Assembly: GCA_016125505.1 (NCBI GenBank)
Contig: WGLP01000004.1
Span: 1-64,000, forward strand
Reading direction: 5' to 3'
Length of the DNA: 64,000 bases
Origin: Gammaproteobacteria bacterium
Lineage (GTDB): Bacteria > Pseudomonadota > Gammaproteobacteria > UBA6429 > Thiohalophilaceae
Both the position numbers and the translations under genes were made by a program. Below, piece after piece: positions 8,659-17,017 of the stretch; the stretch's first letter is position 1, and each line of letters opens with the position of its first letter. The notes under the pieces are model-generated. The model did not search any database. It saw nothing but the letters and a program-made list of their open reading frames with translations, and had not been told where the DNA came from.

Positions 8659-9984
8659 TTACTGAAACGTGACCTGTACGAGTGTACCTTTCTCCTCAAG
8701 CTGGCCCAGGCGAATTGTTGCATGCGCTTTATCTGCGATGGCCTTCACGATAGCCAGCCCCAGGCCACTGCCCATTTCACCGCTGTCCTCTCGGCGGTAG
8801 AACCGGTCAAATACCCGCTCCCGATCTTCTTGCGGAATCCCGGGTCCGTTGTCGCTTACGTTCAGTGTCGTCACGTCATGCACACGCTGTATCGAGACCG
8901 CTACGCGTCCGCCATTTGGCGTGTAGCGGATGGCGTTGTCGATGAGATTATCAATCAAAATACGCAGGCTATCCGGTGCTATCCGGACCCGAATTGGCCC
9001 CGCTGGACTGTCCAGGCCCAGATCGATCTGCTTGGCCTCCGCCAGGGGCGCGAATTGCGCCACACTCGCTGCGGCAACGGCGGCAACATCGGCTTCTGTT
9101 ACAGTCGGGGATTGGGTGCCCTGCGGTTCCTGTCGCGCCAGTGTCAGCAACTGCTGTACGACATGCACGGTACGATCCAGGCGTTCCTGCAATTTGTGGT
9201 AGGCGATGGCGCGCAGCTCCGGGTCCGTGGTCTTCTCTGCGCGTTGCAATTGCAGCTTAAGTGCGGTCAGTGGCGAGCGTAATTCGTGGGCCGCATCCGC
9301 AACAAACGCGCGCTGTGCTGACCAGGCCTTCTCCAGTCGGGTTAATAAATCGTTCAGGGCATCAAGTAAGGGACGAATTTCCGTTGGTGCGTGTCTGACT
9401 GCAATGGGTTGCAGGTCATCGGCGGAACGACTCGTTACCGCGTTTGTTACCTGATTTAAGGGTTGCAGTCCACGCCGAATCACAAACCAGATGAGTATCA
9501 ATAGCGCCGGGATTAATAACAGAAACGGGGCGGTGGCACCCAGGGCCATCTGGCCCGCCAACTCATCCCGTGTCGCGACAGGTTGCGCGGCCTGCACATA
9601 ATTGCCTTTATGAAATTGAGCATAGACGCGCCAGTGTTGTTCACGGAAGACCATTTCACTAAACCCGACCTTAACTGAACGCGGTAAGACACTCCCCCGC
9701 GGGGCGACATACAGTAAGTCCCCTGCCGCATTCCAGACCTGCACCACGATATCGTCTTCCGCCTCGCCATCGGGTACTGTAGGTATCGGGGCAGTAAAGT
9801 CATGCGGCACGGTGACGACCAGTTGCCGCAGCTGTCGATCGAAAAGCTCATTCGATTCGTCCCGCATGACGGTGTAGGTCAGGATACCGGTACCCAGTGT
9901 GCATAAGGTGACCCCGCCCAACAACCAGAGCTGCAAGGTCCGGCGTATACTGATCCTGTCTGACGATTGTCGCGCTATATTCAT
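8659..9984 (-). CDS. QseC/PmrB-like sensor histidine kinase
   Basis: A 441-residue kinase with a transmembrane helix at about 17-38, a periplasmic domain of about 105 residues, a second helix at about 148-168 and HAMP-like linker. The H-box is DAAHELRSPLTALKLQLQ with His233. The ATPase motifs are LIDNLIDNAIRYTPNGG, DNGPGIP and GSGLGLAIV. The domain plan is that of QseC/PmrB kinases. No response regulator lies beside it, but a QseB/PmrA-like regulator heads the RND operon at 16076-16738. The kinase follows the PepSY gene by 187 nt. The two genes probably share the box at 10586-10602, though a strong hairpin lies between them. Confidence 0.92.
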   Translation of the reverse strand: MNIARQSSDRISIRRTLQLWLLGGVTLCTLGTGILTYTVMRDESNELFDRQLRQLVVTVPHDFTAPIPTVPDGEAEDDIVVQVWNAAGDLLYVAPRGSVLPRSVKVGFSEMVFREQHWRVYAQFHKGNYVQAAQPVATRDELAGQMALGATAPFLLLIPALLILIWFVIRRGLQPLNQVTNAVTSRSADDLQPIAVRHAPTEIRPLLDALNDLLTRLEKAWSAQRAFVADAAHELRSPLTALKLQLQRAEKTTDPELRAIAYHKLQERLDRTVHVVQQLLTLARQEPQGTQSPTVTEADVAAVAAASVAQFAPLAEAKQIDLGLDSPAGPIRVRIAPDSLRILIDNLIDNAIRYTPNGGRVAVSIQRVHDVTTLNVSDNGPGIPQEDRERVFDRFYRREDSGEMGSGLGLAIVKAIADKAHATIRLGQLEEKGTLVQVTFQ

Positions 9985-10126
9985 TAATGCGGCCAGAAGC
10001 TAAACGCGCAGGCGATAATAGTTGCTTTATACATTAGACCTCCTGCAATCTAATATTAATCGTCCCATGCTTGGCAAACAATATCACATGATTGCGTGTT
10101 CATTGCGCAGACACTTTTTTGAAACA

Positions 10127-10151
10127 GCGAGGCAGGCCCGGCCTGCCTCGC
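10127..10151 (-). terminator. GC-rich hairpin between the PepSY and kinase genes
   Basis: A perfect 11-bp stem (GCGAGGCAGGC, loop CCG or CGG, GCCTGCCTCGC) begins about 20 nt past the PepSY stop. On the minus strand it is followed by TGTTTCAAAA, a poor U-tract. It may be a partial terminator or an RNA stabiliser that lowers kinase expression relative to PepSY. Confidence 0.5.
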
Positions 10152-10171
10152 GAATTTCCATTGCTTAACGA

Positions 10172-10516
10172 TCAGTCTTCATCCTTGTGCTCAACATCTT
10201 TTCCCTGATGTGCGTCTTTCCGATCGTCTGTCTCCGCCACGTTCTCCAACACGGTACCGGTGCTGGCATCGACCCCGACCTCCTGTTCGGTCTTGCCTTG
10301 TTTGATGTCGAAGGAGTAACGCAGACCGCTACCGCCCTGCTCCTTCTCCAGTTCCTCGTCCGTGATCTTTCCCGGAAATGCCTTGAGGGCGATTTCGCGC
10401 GCCTGCTCGATGCTGATCTTTGCCTCTTTCGCCAGTTGCGCTCGGTCATAGGCATACGCCGAGATAGATGCGGCGACGATGCCAATCACACCGGCAGTCG
10501 TGATAATCTTTTTCAT
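10172..10516 (-). CDS. Periplasmic PepSY-domain protein
   Basis: A 114-residue protein from ATG 10516, with AAGGAG 6 nt upstream. It has a signal peptide (MKKIITTAGVIGIVAASISAYA). One PepSY domain follows: helix ISIEQAREIALKAFPGKI, then strands GLRYSFDIKQGKTEQEVGVDASTGTVLE. The tail is acidic and His-containing (KDAHQGKDVEHKDED). PepSY proteins are often co-encoded with PmrAB or QseBC-type systems and may modulate the kinase or bind metal; which applies here is unknown. Its upstream gap holds a perfect CTTAAT, 5 nt, CTTAAT box, so it should have its own promoter separate from the RND operon. Confidence 0.85.
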   Translation of the reverse strand: MKKIITTAGVIGIVAASISAYAYDRAQLAKEAKISIEQAREIALKAFPGKITDEELEKEQGGSGLRYSFDIKQGKTEQEVGVDASTGTVLENVAETDDRKDAHQGKDVEHKDED

Positions 10517-10568
10517 AGCTTTCTCCTTAAAATCTAAATACAAAACGGGTGATACCGTCATGGCATTT

Positions 10569-10602
10569 AGCTTATGGATATGCGCATTAAGCCTGTATTA
10601 AG
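10569..10602 (-). promoter_or_regulatory. Perfect PmrA/QseB-like box and -10 upstream of the PepSY gene
   Basis: On the minus strand, CTTAAT ACAGG CTTAAT (10586-10602) is an exact direct repeat with 5-nt spacing, identical to the classic PmrA-type box. Eleven nt later comes TAAGCT (10569-10574) as a -10 candidate. The predicted start is about 50 nt upstream of the PepSY ATG. The site lies just past the end of the RND pump gene. Confidence 0.78.
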
Positions 10603-10623
10603 TGATCACCTTGTGCGTGAAAT

Positions 10624-13600
10624 TTATTTTTGCCGCCGTTGCGACAGCTTGAACAACACCGGCATCACCACCAGTACGAGCGGCAGTTGCACGCTGAGGC
10701 CGGCAATGATGGCGACTGCCAAGGGTTGTTGCATGGCGGAGCCCTGACCGATCGCAAACGCCAGGGGTAACAGCGTCAGAATGGCGGCGATGGTCGTCAT
10801 CGCGATGGGGCGCATGCGGTTCCTGCCCGCGGTGATCAACGCCTCGGCAAACGGCATCGTGCCCACCAGGGACTGGAATTCCGAGAAATAGAAGATCGCC
10901 ACCTCGGTGACGATGCCCACAATCATGGTCATGCCCATCATGGCGGAGATATTCAATTCGATGCCGGTAACGAACAAACCGATAAACACCGCCGACAAGG
11001 CCATGACCGGAATGGCCAGCACCACGAGGGCGACGCGGAATTGTTCGTATAAAAACAACAGCAGCAGGAAGACCAGCGCCACGGCGGCGGCAAGCACACC
11101 GAGCAGGCCACGAAACGCGATTTGTTGTTGCTTATACAAACCACCCAGTTCGTAGTACACCCCTTTCGGCAACATGCCCGGTTTATCCATTAATTGACGG
11201 ACATCGTGAACGACTGACCCCATGTCACGCCCGCTGATGCGTCCGGTGACGGCCACCATGCGTTTGAGATTCTCCCGGTTAATCTGCGGCTGACCACTGA
11301 CGGCGGTGATAGTGGCAACACGCCTGAGGGGAAACAGATGGCCGTCCGGCGCGCGCAGCAATAAATTACCCAGCTTGGTGTCGGTATCGCGCAAGGTCTG
11401 CGGCGTCCACACCCGCACACCGATCAGTTTCGGGCCCTGCTGGATCTGGGTCGTGACGTTGCCGGCAATCATGTCATTGAGAATCCGTGTGATGGATTCG
11501 GGGTCCATGCCCTCCACGGCGGCCTTCACGCGGTCAACCTTGATGTCGAGCGCATCACCGGCCGGGTTGATACCATCGCGGACATCCACCACCCCGGGTA
11601 TTTTGCGCACCGCCTCGGCGGTCTTGCTCGCCAGGGACGAGAGCGTCTGTGCATCGTCGGAAAATATCTTGATCTCGATCGGTTGCGGCACCGAAGTGAG
11701 GTCACCGATCATGTCCTCCATCAACTGCGCCAGCTCGATATCCAGGCCCGGCACCTGCCGCTCAACCTGCTGGCGAATCGTGTCCATCACGTCTTCGATG
11801 GGGGCGCGTGGCAACGGTTTGAGCCGCACGAAAAAATCGCCCTCGTACGCTTCAGTAACGCCGCCACCCAACTGGGCGCCGGTGCGCCGCGAATAGGTCT
11901 CGACGTTGGGATTGGCCTTGATGATGGCTTCCACCTGTTGCAGCAGGCGATTGGTCTCGGTCAGCGAGGTACCGGGGTCACTGCGGTAATCCAGGATAAA
12001 GCCGCCTTCGTCCATGGCCGGCATAAACCCGGTACCGGTGGCCTTGTATGCGAAGAATCCCGCGACCAACAGCGGCAGGATGCCCGCCAGCAGCCATACC
12101 GGCCGCGCCAGGATACGACGCATCAGAATTTCATAGCGCGAGGTAAACCAATGCGCGAGTCTGCCGCCGTGTTGTTCGGCCTCGGCGTCTTTTTGCGAAA
12201 GCCAGTGATCCGCCAGGATGGGCACCGCCAGCCAGGTCACCATGTAGGAAATAAACAGTGCCGAGGCCATGGTGAGCGACAACGCCTTGAAGAAGGCGCC
12301 GGTGACGCCGCCCAGGAACGCGAGCGGCAGAAAGATTACCAGCGTTGCCGCACTGGACCCGGTTAACGGCCGGAAAAATTCCAGGGCGGCGTGCATGACA
12401 CGCTTGTGGTGATCCACGCCATTATCCTTGAGGCGCCGCATGATGTGTTCCACCATCACAATCGCATCGTCGATGATCAGACCCACGGCGGCCGCCATGC
12501 CGCCCAGTGTCATGATGTTAAAGCTCATGCCCAGCGCGCGTAACAACACGACCGTGGTGGCAAGGACTGCCGGCACCACGAGCAAGGCAATCAAGGTGAT
12601 CTTGGTGTTGCGCAGGAAGAACCACAGGACCAGTGCCGCCAGGGCAATACCAATCAGAATGGCATCGCGCACACTGGCCGCGGACTCGATGACCAATTGA
12701 CTTTGATCGTACCAGTTGGCGATTCTGACGCCGTCCGGCAGCTGCGACTGATAAGCAGCGAGTTTAGCTTTGACGTCTTTGGCAATCTGCACGCTGTTGC
12801 CATCCGGCTGCTGGTAAATTTGAAACAACACGGCATCGTGTCCGTCAGCATTGACGCGTTGCCACTGCGGTGCCGTCGCCTGCTGCACAACGGCGACATC
12901 CTCCAGACGCACGATGGCATTGCCCGACGTATGCAACACTGTTTGCCGGATCTGCTCCAGGTTTTGCAAACGCGTATCGGCGATGACTAAATAGAGCTTA
13001 TAGTGATCTTCCAGTCGGCCCACCGCCGCGAGGCTGTTTGCCGCGGAGAGTGCCTGTGAGACATCGGTCATTGCGAGACCAAAGGCCTGCAATCGCGCCG
13101 GGTCAACGGTAACTTGATATTCCTCCAATTTACCGCCGACCACTTGCACGCGCGCAATGCCATTGATCGAGGACAACAGTGGGCGGATTTGAAAACGCGC
13201 CAGGTCACGCAGTTGCGTCAGCGACACCTTGTCCGAGGTCAGGCTGTACGCAAGGATGGGAAACGCCGTCGGGTCCATGCGCCGGGTTTCAAGTCGGGTA
13301 CCCGCTGGCAATTGCGAAAGTATCTGTGATACCGCCGCATTGACCTGCAAGGTCGCGGTGGCCATATTCGTGCCCCAGTCGAAATTGATCGAGATATCGG
13401 CCGTGCCGCGGCTGGTCGTGGAACGGACATTACGCACACCGGGCACACGGCGTATGGCCTCCTCCACTGGCACGGTCACTTCCAGCGTCATTTGTTCGGC
13501 AGGCCGGTCGCCGGAATCGAGTGAGACCACCACCCGCGGGAAATCCACATTGGGGAACAGTGACACTGGCAAGACGAAGGAGGCGATCACGCCGCCGAGT

Positions 13601-13665
13601 GCGAGCAGGGCAATTAAAAACAGAATCGAACGGCGGTGGGCCTGCGCCCATTGACTGAAATTCAT
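10624..13665 (-). CDS. RND efflux pump, inner-membrane permease
   Basis: A 1013-residue RND transporter with the twofold plan: a membrane helix at the N-terminus (RSILFLIALLALGG), a large periplasmic loop, a helix bundle, a second periplasmic loop (TGFMPAMDEGGFILDYRSDPG) and a second bundle. The fourth helix carries the proton-relay pair in GGMAAAVGLIIDDAIVMVEH. The paired acidic residues fit the HAE-type drug or amphiphile exporters better than CusA-type metal pumps. It overlaps the adaptor gene by ATGA, so the two are co-translated. It works with the adaptor (13662-14687) and outer-membrane factor (14684-16054). The substrate is unknown, though cationic or envelope-active compounds are plausible given the regulator type. 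Confidence 0.93.
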   Translation of the reverse strand: MNFSQWAQAHRRSILFLIALLALGGVIASFVLPVSLFPNVDFPRVVVSLDSGDRPAEQMTLEVTVPVEEAIRRVPGVRNVRSTTSRGTADISINFDWGTNMATATLQVNAAVSQILSQLPAGTRLETRRMDPTAFPILAYSLTSDKVSLTQLRDLARFQIRPLLSSINGIARVQVVGGKLEEYQVTVDPARLQAFGLAMTDVSQALSAANSLAAVGRLEDHYKLYLVIADTRLQNLEQIRQTVLHTSGNAIVRLEDVAVVQQATAPQWQRVNADGHDAVLFQIYQQPDGNSVQIAKDVKAKLAAYQSQLPDGVRIANWYDQSQLVIESAASVRDAILIGIALAALVLWFFLRNTKITLIALLVVPAVLATTVVLLRALGMSFNIMTLGGMAAAVGLIIDDAIVMVEHIMRRLKDNGVDHHKRVMHAALEFFRPLTGSSAATLVIFLPLAFLGGVTGAFFKALSLTMASALFISYMVTWLAVPILADHWLSQKDAEAEQHGGRLAHWFTSRYEILMRRILARPVWLLAGILPLLVAGFFAYKATGTGFMPAMDEGGFILDYRSDPGTSLTETNRLLQQVEAIIKANPNVETYSRRTGAQLGGGVTEAYEGDFFVRLKPLPRAPIEDVMDTIRQQVERQVPGLDIELAQLMEDMIGDLTSVPQPIEIKIFSDDAQTLSSLASKTAEAVRKIPGVVDVRDGINPAGDALDIKVDRVKAAVEGMDPESITRILNDMIAGNVTTQIQQGPKLIGVRVWTPQTLRDTDTKLGNLLLRAPDGHLFPLRRVATITAVSGQPQINRENLKRMVAVTGRISGRDMGSVVHDVRQLMDKPGMLPKGVYYELGGLYKQQQIAFRGLLGVLAAAVALVFLLLLFLYEQFRVALVVLAIPVMALSAVFIGLFVTGIELNISAMMGMTMIVGIVTEVAIFYFSEFQSLVGTMPFAEALITAGRNRMRPIAMTTIAAILTLLPLAFAIGQGSAMQQPLAVAIIAGLSVQLPLVLVVMPVLFKLSQRRQK

Positions 13666-14687
13666 GGCACCGACACCCGCACCAAGGCATCATTTTTCAG
13701 CTCATAGTTACCTAAGGTCACTACGGGTGCCTCCTGTAGAAACGTCCCTTGTACGACCACCCAACCCCTGTCCTCCAGTCCGGTGGTGACGTTAATGCGA
13801 TGGGCAACATGATCTAGCACCTGAAAGAGATAGCTGCCTTTTTCGTCGCGCAAAACCGCCTGCCGTGGCACCGCAAATTGGTGTTGGCGGCTTACCACGA
13901 TATCGCCGCGCACACGCGTGCCGGGGGCAAACCCTTGCGCCTTGATGCGCACGGAGACATCCACCAGCTGGGTCTTCGGATTAATCTGTCCGGCAACCCA
14001 GACCACTTCACCGTCCGCCACCTGATTGTCATTGAGCACGGATGACAGATGCACCGTCTGACCTGCCTGCAGCAAATGACTGTCGCTCGGCTCGACACCC
14101 AGACGCGCGCGCAAGGTTTCGACACTGGCAATCTGCATCAGGTTCGTGCCAGCGGCAAAACGATCTCCCGGCACCGCCGACACGGACGTGACAATGCCCG
14201 TGATTGTCGCCGTCAATTTGTTGAGGACGATCCCCGCCCCCAGGCGCTTCTGGATTGCCATCGCGGCTTCCGCGTCCTTGAGGTTTTTAACGGCATTATC
14301 GAGTTGCGAGCGGGTTGTCAGCTGCTGTTGAAATAGTTTTTGCTGGCGGGCCAATTCAGCCCGCGCATAACTCAAGGTATTTTTCGCCTGGTTATAGTTT
14401 AGAGATGTCGCAGGATCGGCACTCACCGTTAATAACAGGTCACCCTTGTTGACCAATTGCCCCGGATTGACCAATACCTGATCCACCCGGCCGGCGATGG
14501 GAAAATTGAGATTGTGGGTGGCATCGGGTTCCGGGGTAAGGATGCCAAAGCCGGTGATATGACCGGTTAAATCCCGTTGCGCAAGGGGTATCGTCTGGAC
14601 CAGCACACTGGGACGGTCACTGCCTGCTTCCGCATGAGCTGTGCCTAAGACACAGAGAAAACACCATAGATAGATTAATCGTTTCAT
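13662..14687 (-). CDS. RND efflux periplasmic adaptor (membrane fusion protein)
   Basis: A 341-residue adaptor with a signal peptide ending AHA (about residue 19). It shows the standard order: first half of the lipoyl/barrel-sandwich domain (NFPIAGRVDQVLVNPGQLVNKGDLLLTV), an alpha-helical hairpin (NQAKNTLSYARAELARQQKLF to KNLKDAEAAMAIQKRLG), second lipoyl half (TATITGIVTSVSAVPGDRFAAG), then beta-barrel and membrane-proximal domains. It bridges the pump and the outer-membrane channel. Both ends overlap neighbours by ATGA (14684-14687 and 13662-13665), a tight operon. Confidence 0.92.
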   Translation of the reverse strand: MKRLIYLWCFLCVLGTAHAEAGSDRPSVLVQTIPLAQRDLTGHITGFGILTPEPDATHNLNFPIAGRVDQVLVNPGQLVNKGDLLLTVSADPATSLNYNQAKNTLSYARAELARQQKLFQQQLTTRSQLDNAVKNLKDAEAAMAIQKRLGAGIVLNKLTATITGIVTSVSAVPGDRFAAGTNLMQIASVETLRARLGVEPSDSHLLQAGQTVHLSSVLNDNQVADGEVVWVAGQINPKTQLVDVSVRIKAQGFAPGTRVRGDIVVSRQHQFAVPRQAVLRDEKGSYLFQVLDHVAHRINVTTGLEDRGWVVVQGTFLQEAPVVTLGNYELKNDALVRVSVP

Positions 14688-16054
14688 TTTACGTTTCCGG
14701 AGACATGGGTATGGAAATCGCCACCAACAAAGATCAGCAGGGAGATCTGGTTTTCCAGCAGCGCCTGCTGCAGGTTGGCGGCTTCGATATGTTTGGCAAT
14801 GCGTACCGACTCGAAAGATACATAGCCGGCCGTGTCGATGGCGCCACTGGCCAGCGCGGTGCGTGCGCGATCCGCCGCCTGGTCGAGCGCCGGCAGGTGT
14901 TTATCCAGCGAGTTCAATTGTTCATGAATCAGACGGCGATCAGCCAGTAAACGCAGGACATCCGCGCGTGCCGCATTGAGCCGAATTTCGTATTCATCGT
15001 GCAGGCGTTGGCGCGTTGCCTCTTCAATCTTGATATTGCCACGGTTAGCGTTGAACAGCGGTAACGTCAGGGCCAGCGTGAATCCATTCGTGACCAGGCC
15101 AGCGGTATCCTGCGCACGAGTGATGCCCAGGTTGAACGCCGGGAACTGGGCCAGGATCGCCTGGCGGTAGCGTGCATCCTGTGCGGCATAACCCGCCTTC
15201 AACGCCAGCAGATCGGGACGTCGTTGCGGCAGATCCTGCAACGCCTGCTGCACGGCACTATCAGCCAGGCTGGCTAACTGCGTATTATCGACCAGCTGCA
15301 ATGTGGCACTGGGTGCCAGTCCCAGCAGTGCATTCAGATCTTGCCGGGTCTGGGCTTGCTGACGTTGCAGGTCATTGAGCTGGCGCTCGGCATCCTGCCA
15401 GGCGATCAATGCAGAGTCCGCCGCCTCCGCGGTCAGATTGCCCTGCGCCAGGGCCTGTTTTGATTTTTGATATTGAATCGCGAGCAGGTCACGATTTTGC
15501 ATCAACCAATGTACCAGCCGTGTTTGGGTGTAGGCCTGTGCGAATAACATGCGTGCCTTCGCGATAACTTGCCATTCCTGCCACAACAGATTCAGATCTG
15601 CCTTTTTCACATCGGCGAGTGCGGCATCACTTTGTGCGGCATGCGTGATCAGGGTGTTGATGTCATAGGCGATACCCGCGTTATAGGCATTGGTGATCCC
15701 GGGTCCGGATTGCCTGGGGAAATCGCGCGAGAGATTGAACTGCGGATCGGGTAACAAACCCGCGGCAAAGGCCTGCGCATGTGCAATATTCGCATCGGCG
15801 CGCGCTAACTTTAATTCCGGGTTGTTTAGCACGGCAAGGATAGCGACCTCGGTCATGTCCAGACCATCCGCCGCATCTATCTTGTATGTCGCCAGATGCG
15901 GAAAGGATAAGTCACGGGGATCAACCCGCAGGTGCGCTACATCCTCCGGCAGGTGCGGCTGATCGTTCAGGGGCAGCGGTTGATAACTGGCACACGCACT
16001 CACGAACAAGACGGCCGCTGACAATGGAAAAACTTTTAACATGCGTTGACGCAT
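14684..16054 (-). CDS. Outer-membrane efflux protein (TolC/OprM-like lipoprotein)
   Basis: A 456-residue outer-membrane factor. The signal peptide ends in a lipobox (LFVSAC), so the mature protein is lipid-anchored as in OprM. Two homologous halves of long helices follow (about 95-230 and 300-440), with typical phrases such as ILAVLNNPELKLARADANIAHAQ and GFTLALTLPLFNANRG. It forms the trimeric exit duct for the RND pump. It starts 21 nt after the response regulator stop. No strong Shine-Dalgarno is visible at 16054, and an ATG four codons later is an alternative start. Confidence 0.9.
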   Translation of the reverse strand: MRQRMLKVFPLSAAVLFVSACASYQPLPLNDQPHLPEDVAHLRVDPRDLSFPHLATYKIDAADGLDMTEVAILAVLNNPELKLARADANIAHAQAFAAGLLPDPQFNLSRDFPRQSGPGITNAYNAGIAYDINTLITHAAQSDAALADVKKADLNLLWQEWQVIAKARMLFAQAYTQTRLVHWLMQNRDLLAIQYQKSKQALAQGNLTAEAADSALIAWQDAERQLNDLQRQQAQTRQDLNALLGLAPSATLQLVDNTQLASLADSAVQQALQDLPQRRPDLLALKAGYAAQDARYRQAILAQFPAFNLGITRAQDTAGLVTNGFTLALTLPLFNANRGNIKIEEATRQRLHDEYEIRLNAARADVLRLLADRRLIHEQLNSLDKHLPALDQAADRARTALASGAIDTAGYVSFESVRIAKHIEAANLQQALLENQISLLIFVGGDFHTHVSGNVK

Positions 16055-16075
16055 CTTCAGTTGGGTTCAAACCGG

Positions 16076-16738
16076 TTACGGTTTGTTGGCGAGCTTGAAA
16101 CCCACACCACGGACCGTGCGGATAAGATCCGCGTCGAGTTTTTTGCGTAAGTGATGGATAAACACATCGAGCGTATTACTCTCAACCTCTTCACCCCAGC
16201 TATATAATTTCTCTTCCAGGCGCTTACGCGGAACAACCTCACCGGGGGGATCCATCAGGGCATGGAGCACGGCGAATTCTCGAGAGGAAAGATTCAGTAA
16301 CTGGCCGCGGTAATGCACTTCATGGGTGGCAGGATTCAGCACCAGCTCGTGATAACGGATTTCAGGATTGGCACGGCCAACGCGGCGGCGCAATAATGCA
16401 CGCACGCGCGCGTTCAGTTCCTCGAGATCGAAAGGTTTCACCAGGTAATCGTCGGAACCGGCATCCAGTCCCTTGACCCGGTCATCCACCGCGTCGCGCG
16501 CGGTAATAATGACAACAGGCGTTTCTCCGCCACGGCGGCGATAACCGGTCAAGACCTCGAGGCCTTGTTTACGCGGCAAGCCAAGGTCCAGCAAGACCAG
16601 GTCGTAGTCATGGGTCTGGAGCGCAAGTTCTGCGGCGGTGCCATCACGCACCCAATCCACGGCATAGCCTTGCTCACGCAGCTCTTCCTCGATGCTTTCA
16701 CCGATCATGGTGTCATCTTCGACGAGTAATAATCGCAT
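16076..16738 (-). CDS. QseB/PmrA-like response regulator
   Basis: A 220-residue OmpR-family regulator. The receiver has VEDD, phosphoacceptor Asp51 (LVLLDLGLPRKQG), ITARD and VKPFDLEEL. The winged helix has LSSREFAVLHALM and LDVFIHHLRKKLDADLIRTVRGVGF. The sequence is closest in feel to QseB/PmrA/TctD. It heads the RND operon, while its likely kinase (8659-9984) sits at the far end, so the two-component pair brackets the efflux genes. A CTTAAT, 5 nt, GTTAAT box upstream (16809-16825) suggests autoregulation. Its predicted leader contains six AAC repeats. Confidence 0.93.
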   Translation of the reverse strand: MRLLLVEDDTMIGESIEEELREQGYAVDWVRDGTAAELALQTHDYDLVLLDLGLPRKQGLEVLTGYRRRGGETPVVIITARDAVDDRVKGLDAGSDDYLVKPFDLEELNARVRALLRRRVGRANPEIRYHELVLNPATHEVHYRGQLLNLSSREFAVLHALMDPPGEVVPRKRLEEKLYSWGEEVESNTLDVFIHHLRKKLDADLIRTVRGVGFKLANKP

Positions 16739-16791
16739 GGCCCAAATTCCAGGTTAGGTGTTGTTGTTGTTGTTGTTTCGAGACGGTTGCA

Positions 16792-16825
16792 AAAGTAGCA
16801 CCGGGACAATTAACGAATTATTAAG
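16792..16825 (-). promoter_or_regulatory. PmrA/QseB-like box and -10 upstream of the efflux operon regulator
   Basis: On the minus strand the box reads CTTAAT AATTC GTTAAT (16809-16825). After 11 nt comes TACTTT (16792-16797) as -10. The start codon is at 16738, giving a leader of about 45-50 nt that includes (AAC)6 at 16760-16777. The layout equals the two other boxes in the window. Confidence 0.7.
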
Positions 16826-17017
16826 ACAGAATAACGCGAATTTGCACGTCATTTAACAATAACTTACTGTTTTATTTATGTTTCAGTATAGATAAGCGAC
16901 AGCGGTCTGGCTGCATTGCCCAGTGCTGAAAGGGCCGGACCCTATCGGGATCCAGCGTTGATGCGTTTAAGTACGTTGTATTTTAGTCCGCGGTGGACTT
17001 GTTTAGACTGCACGCGC

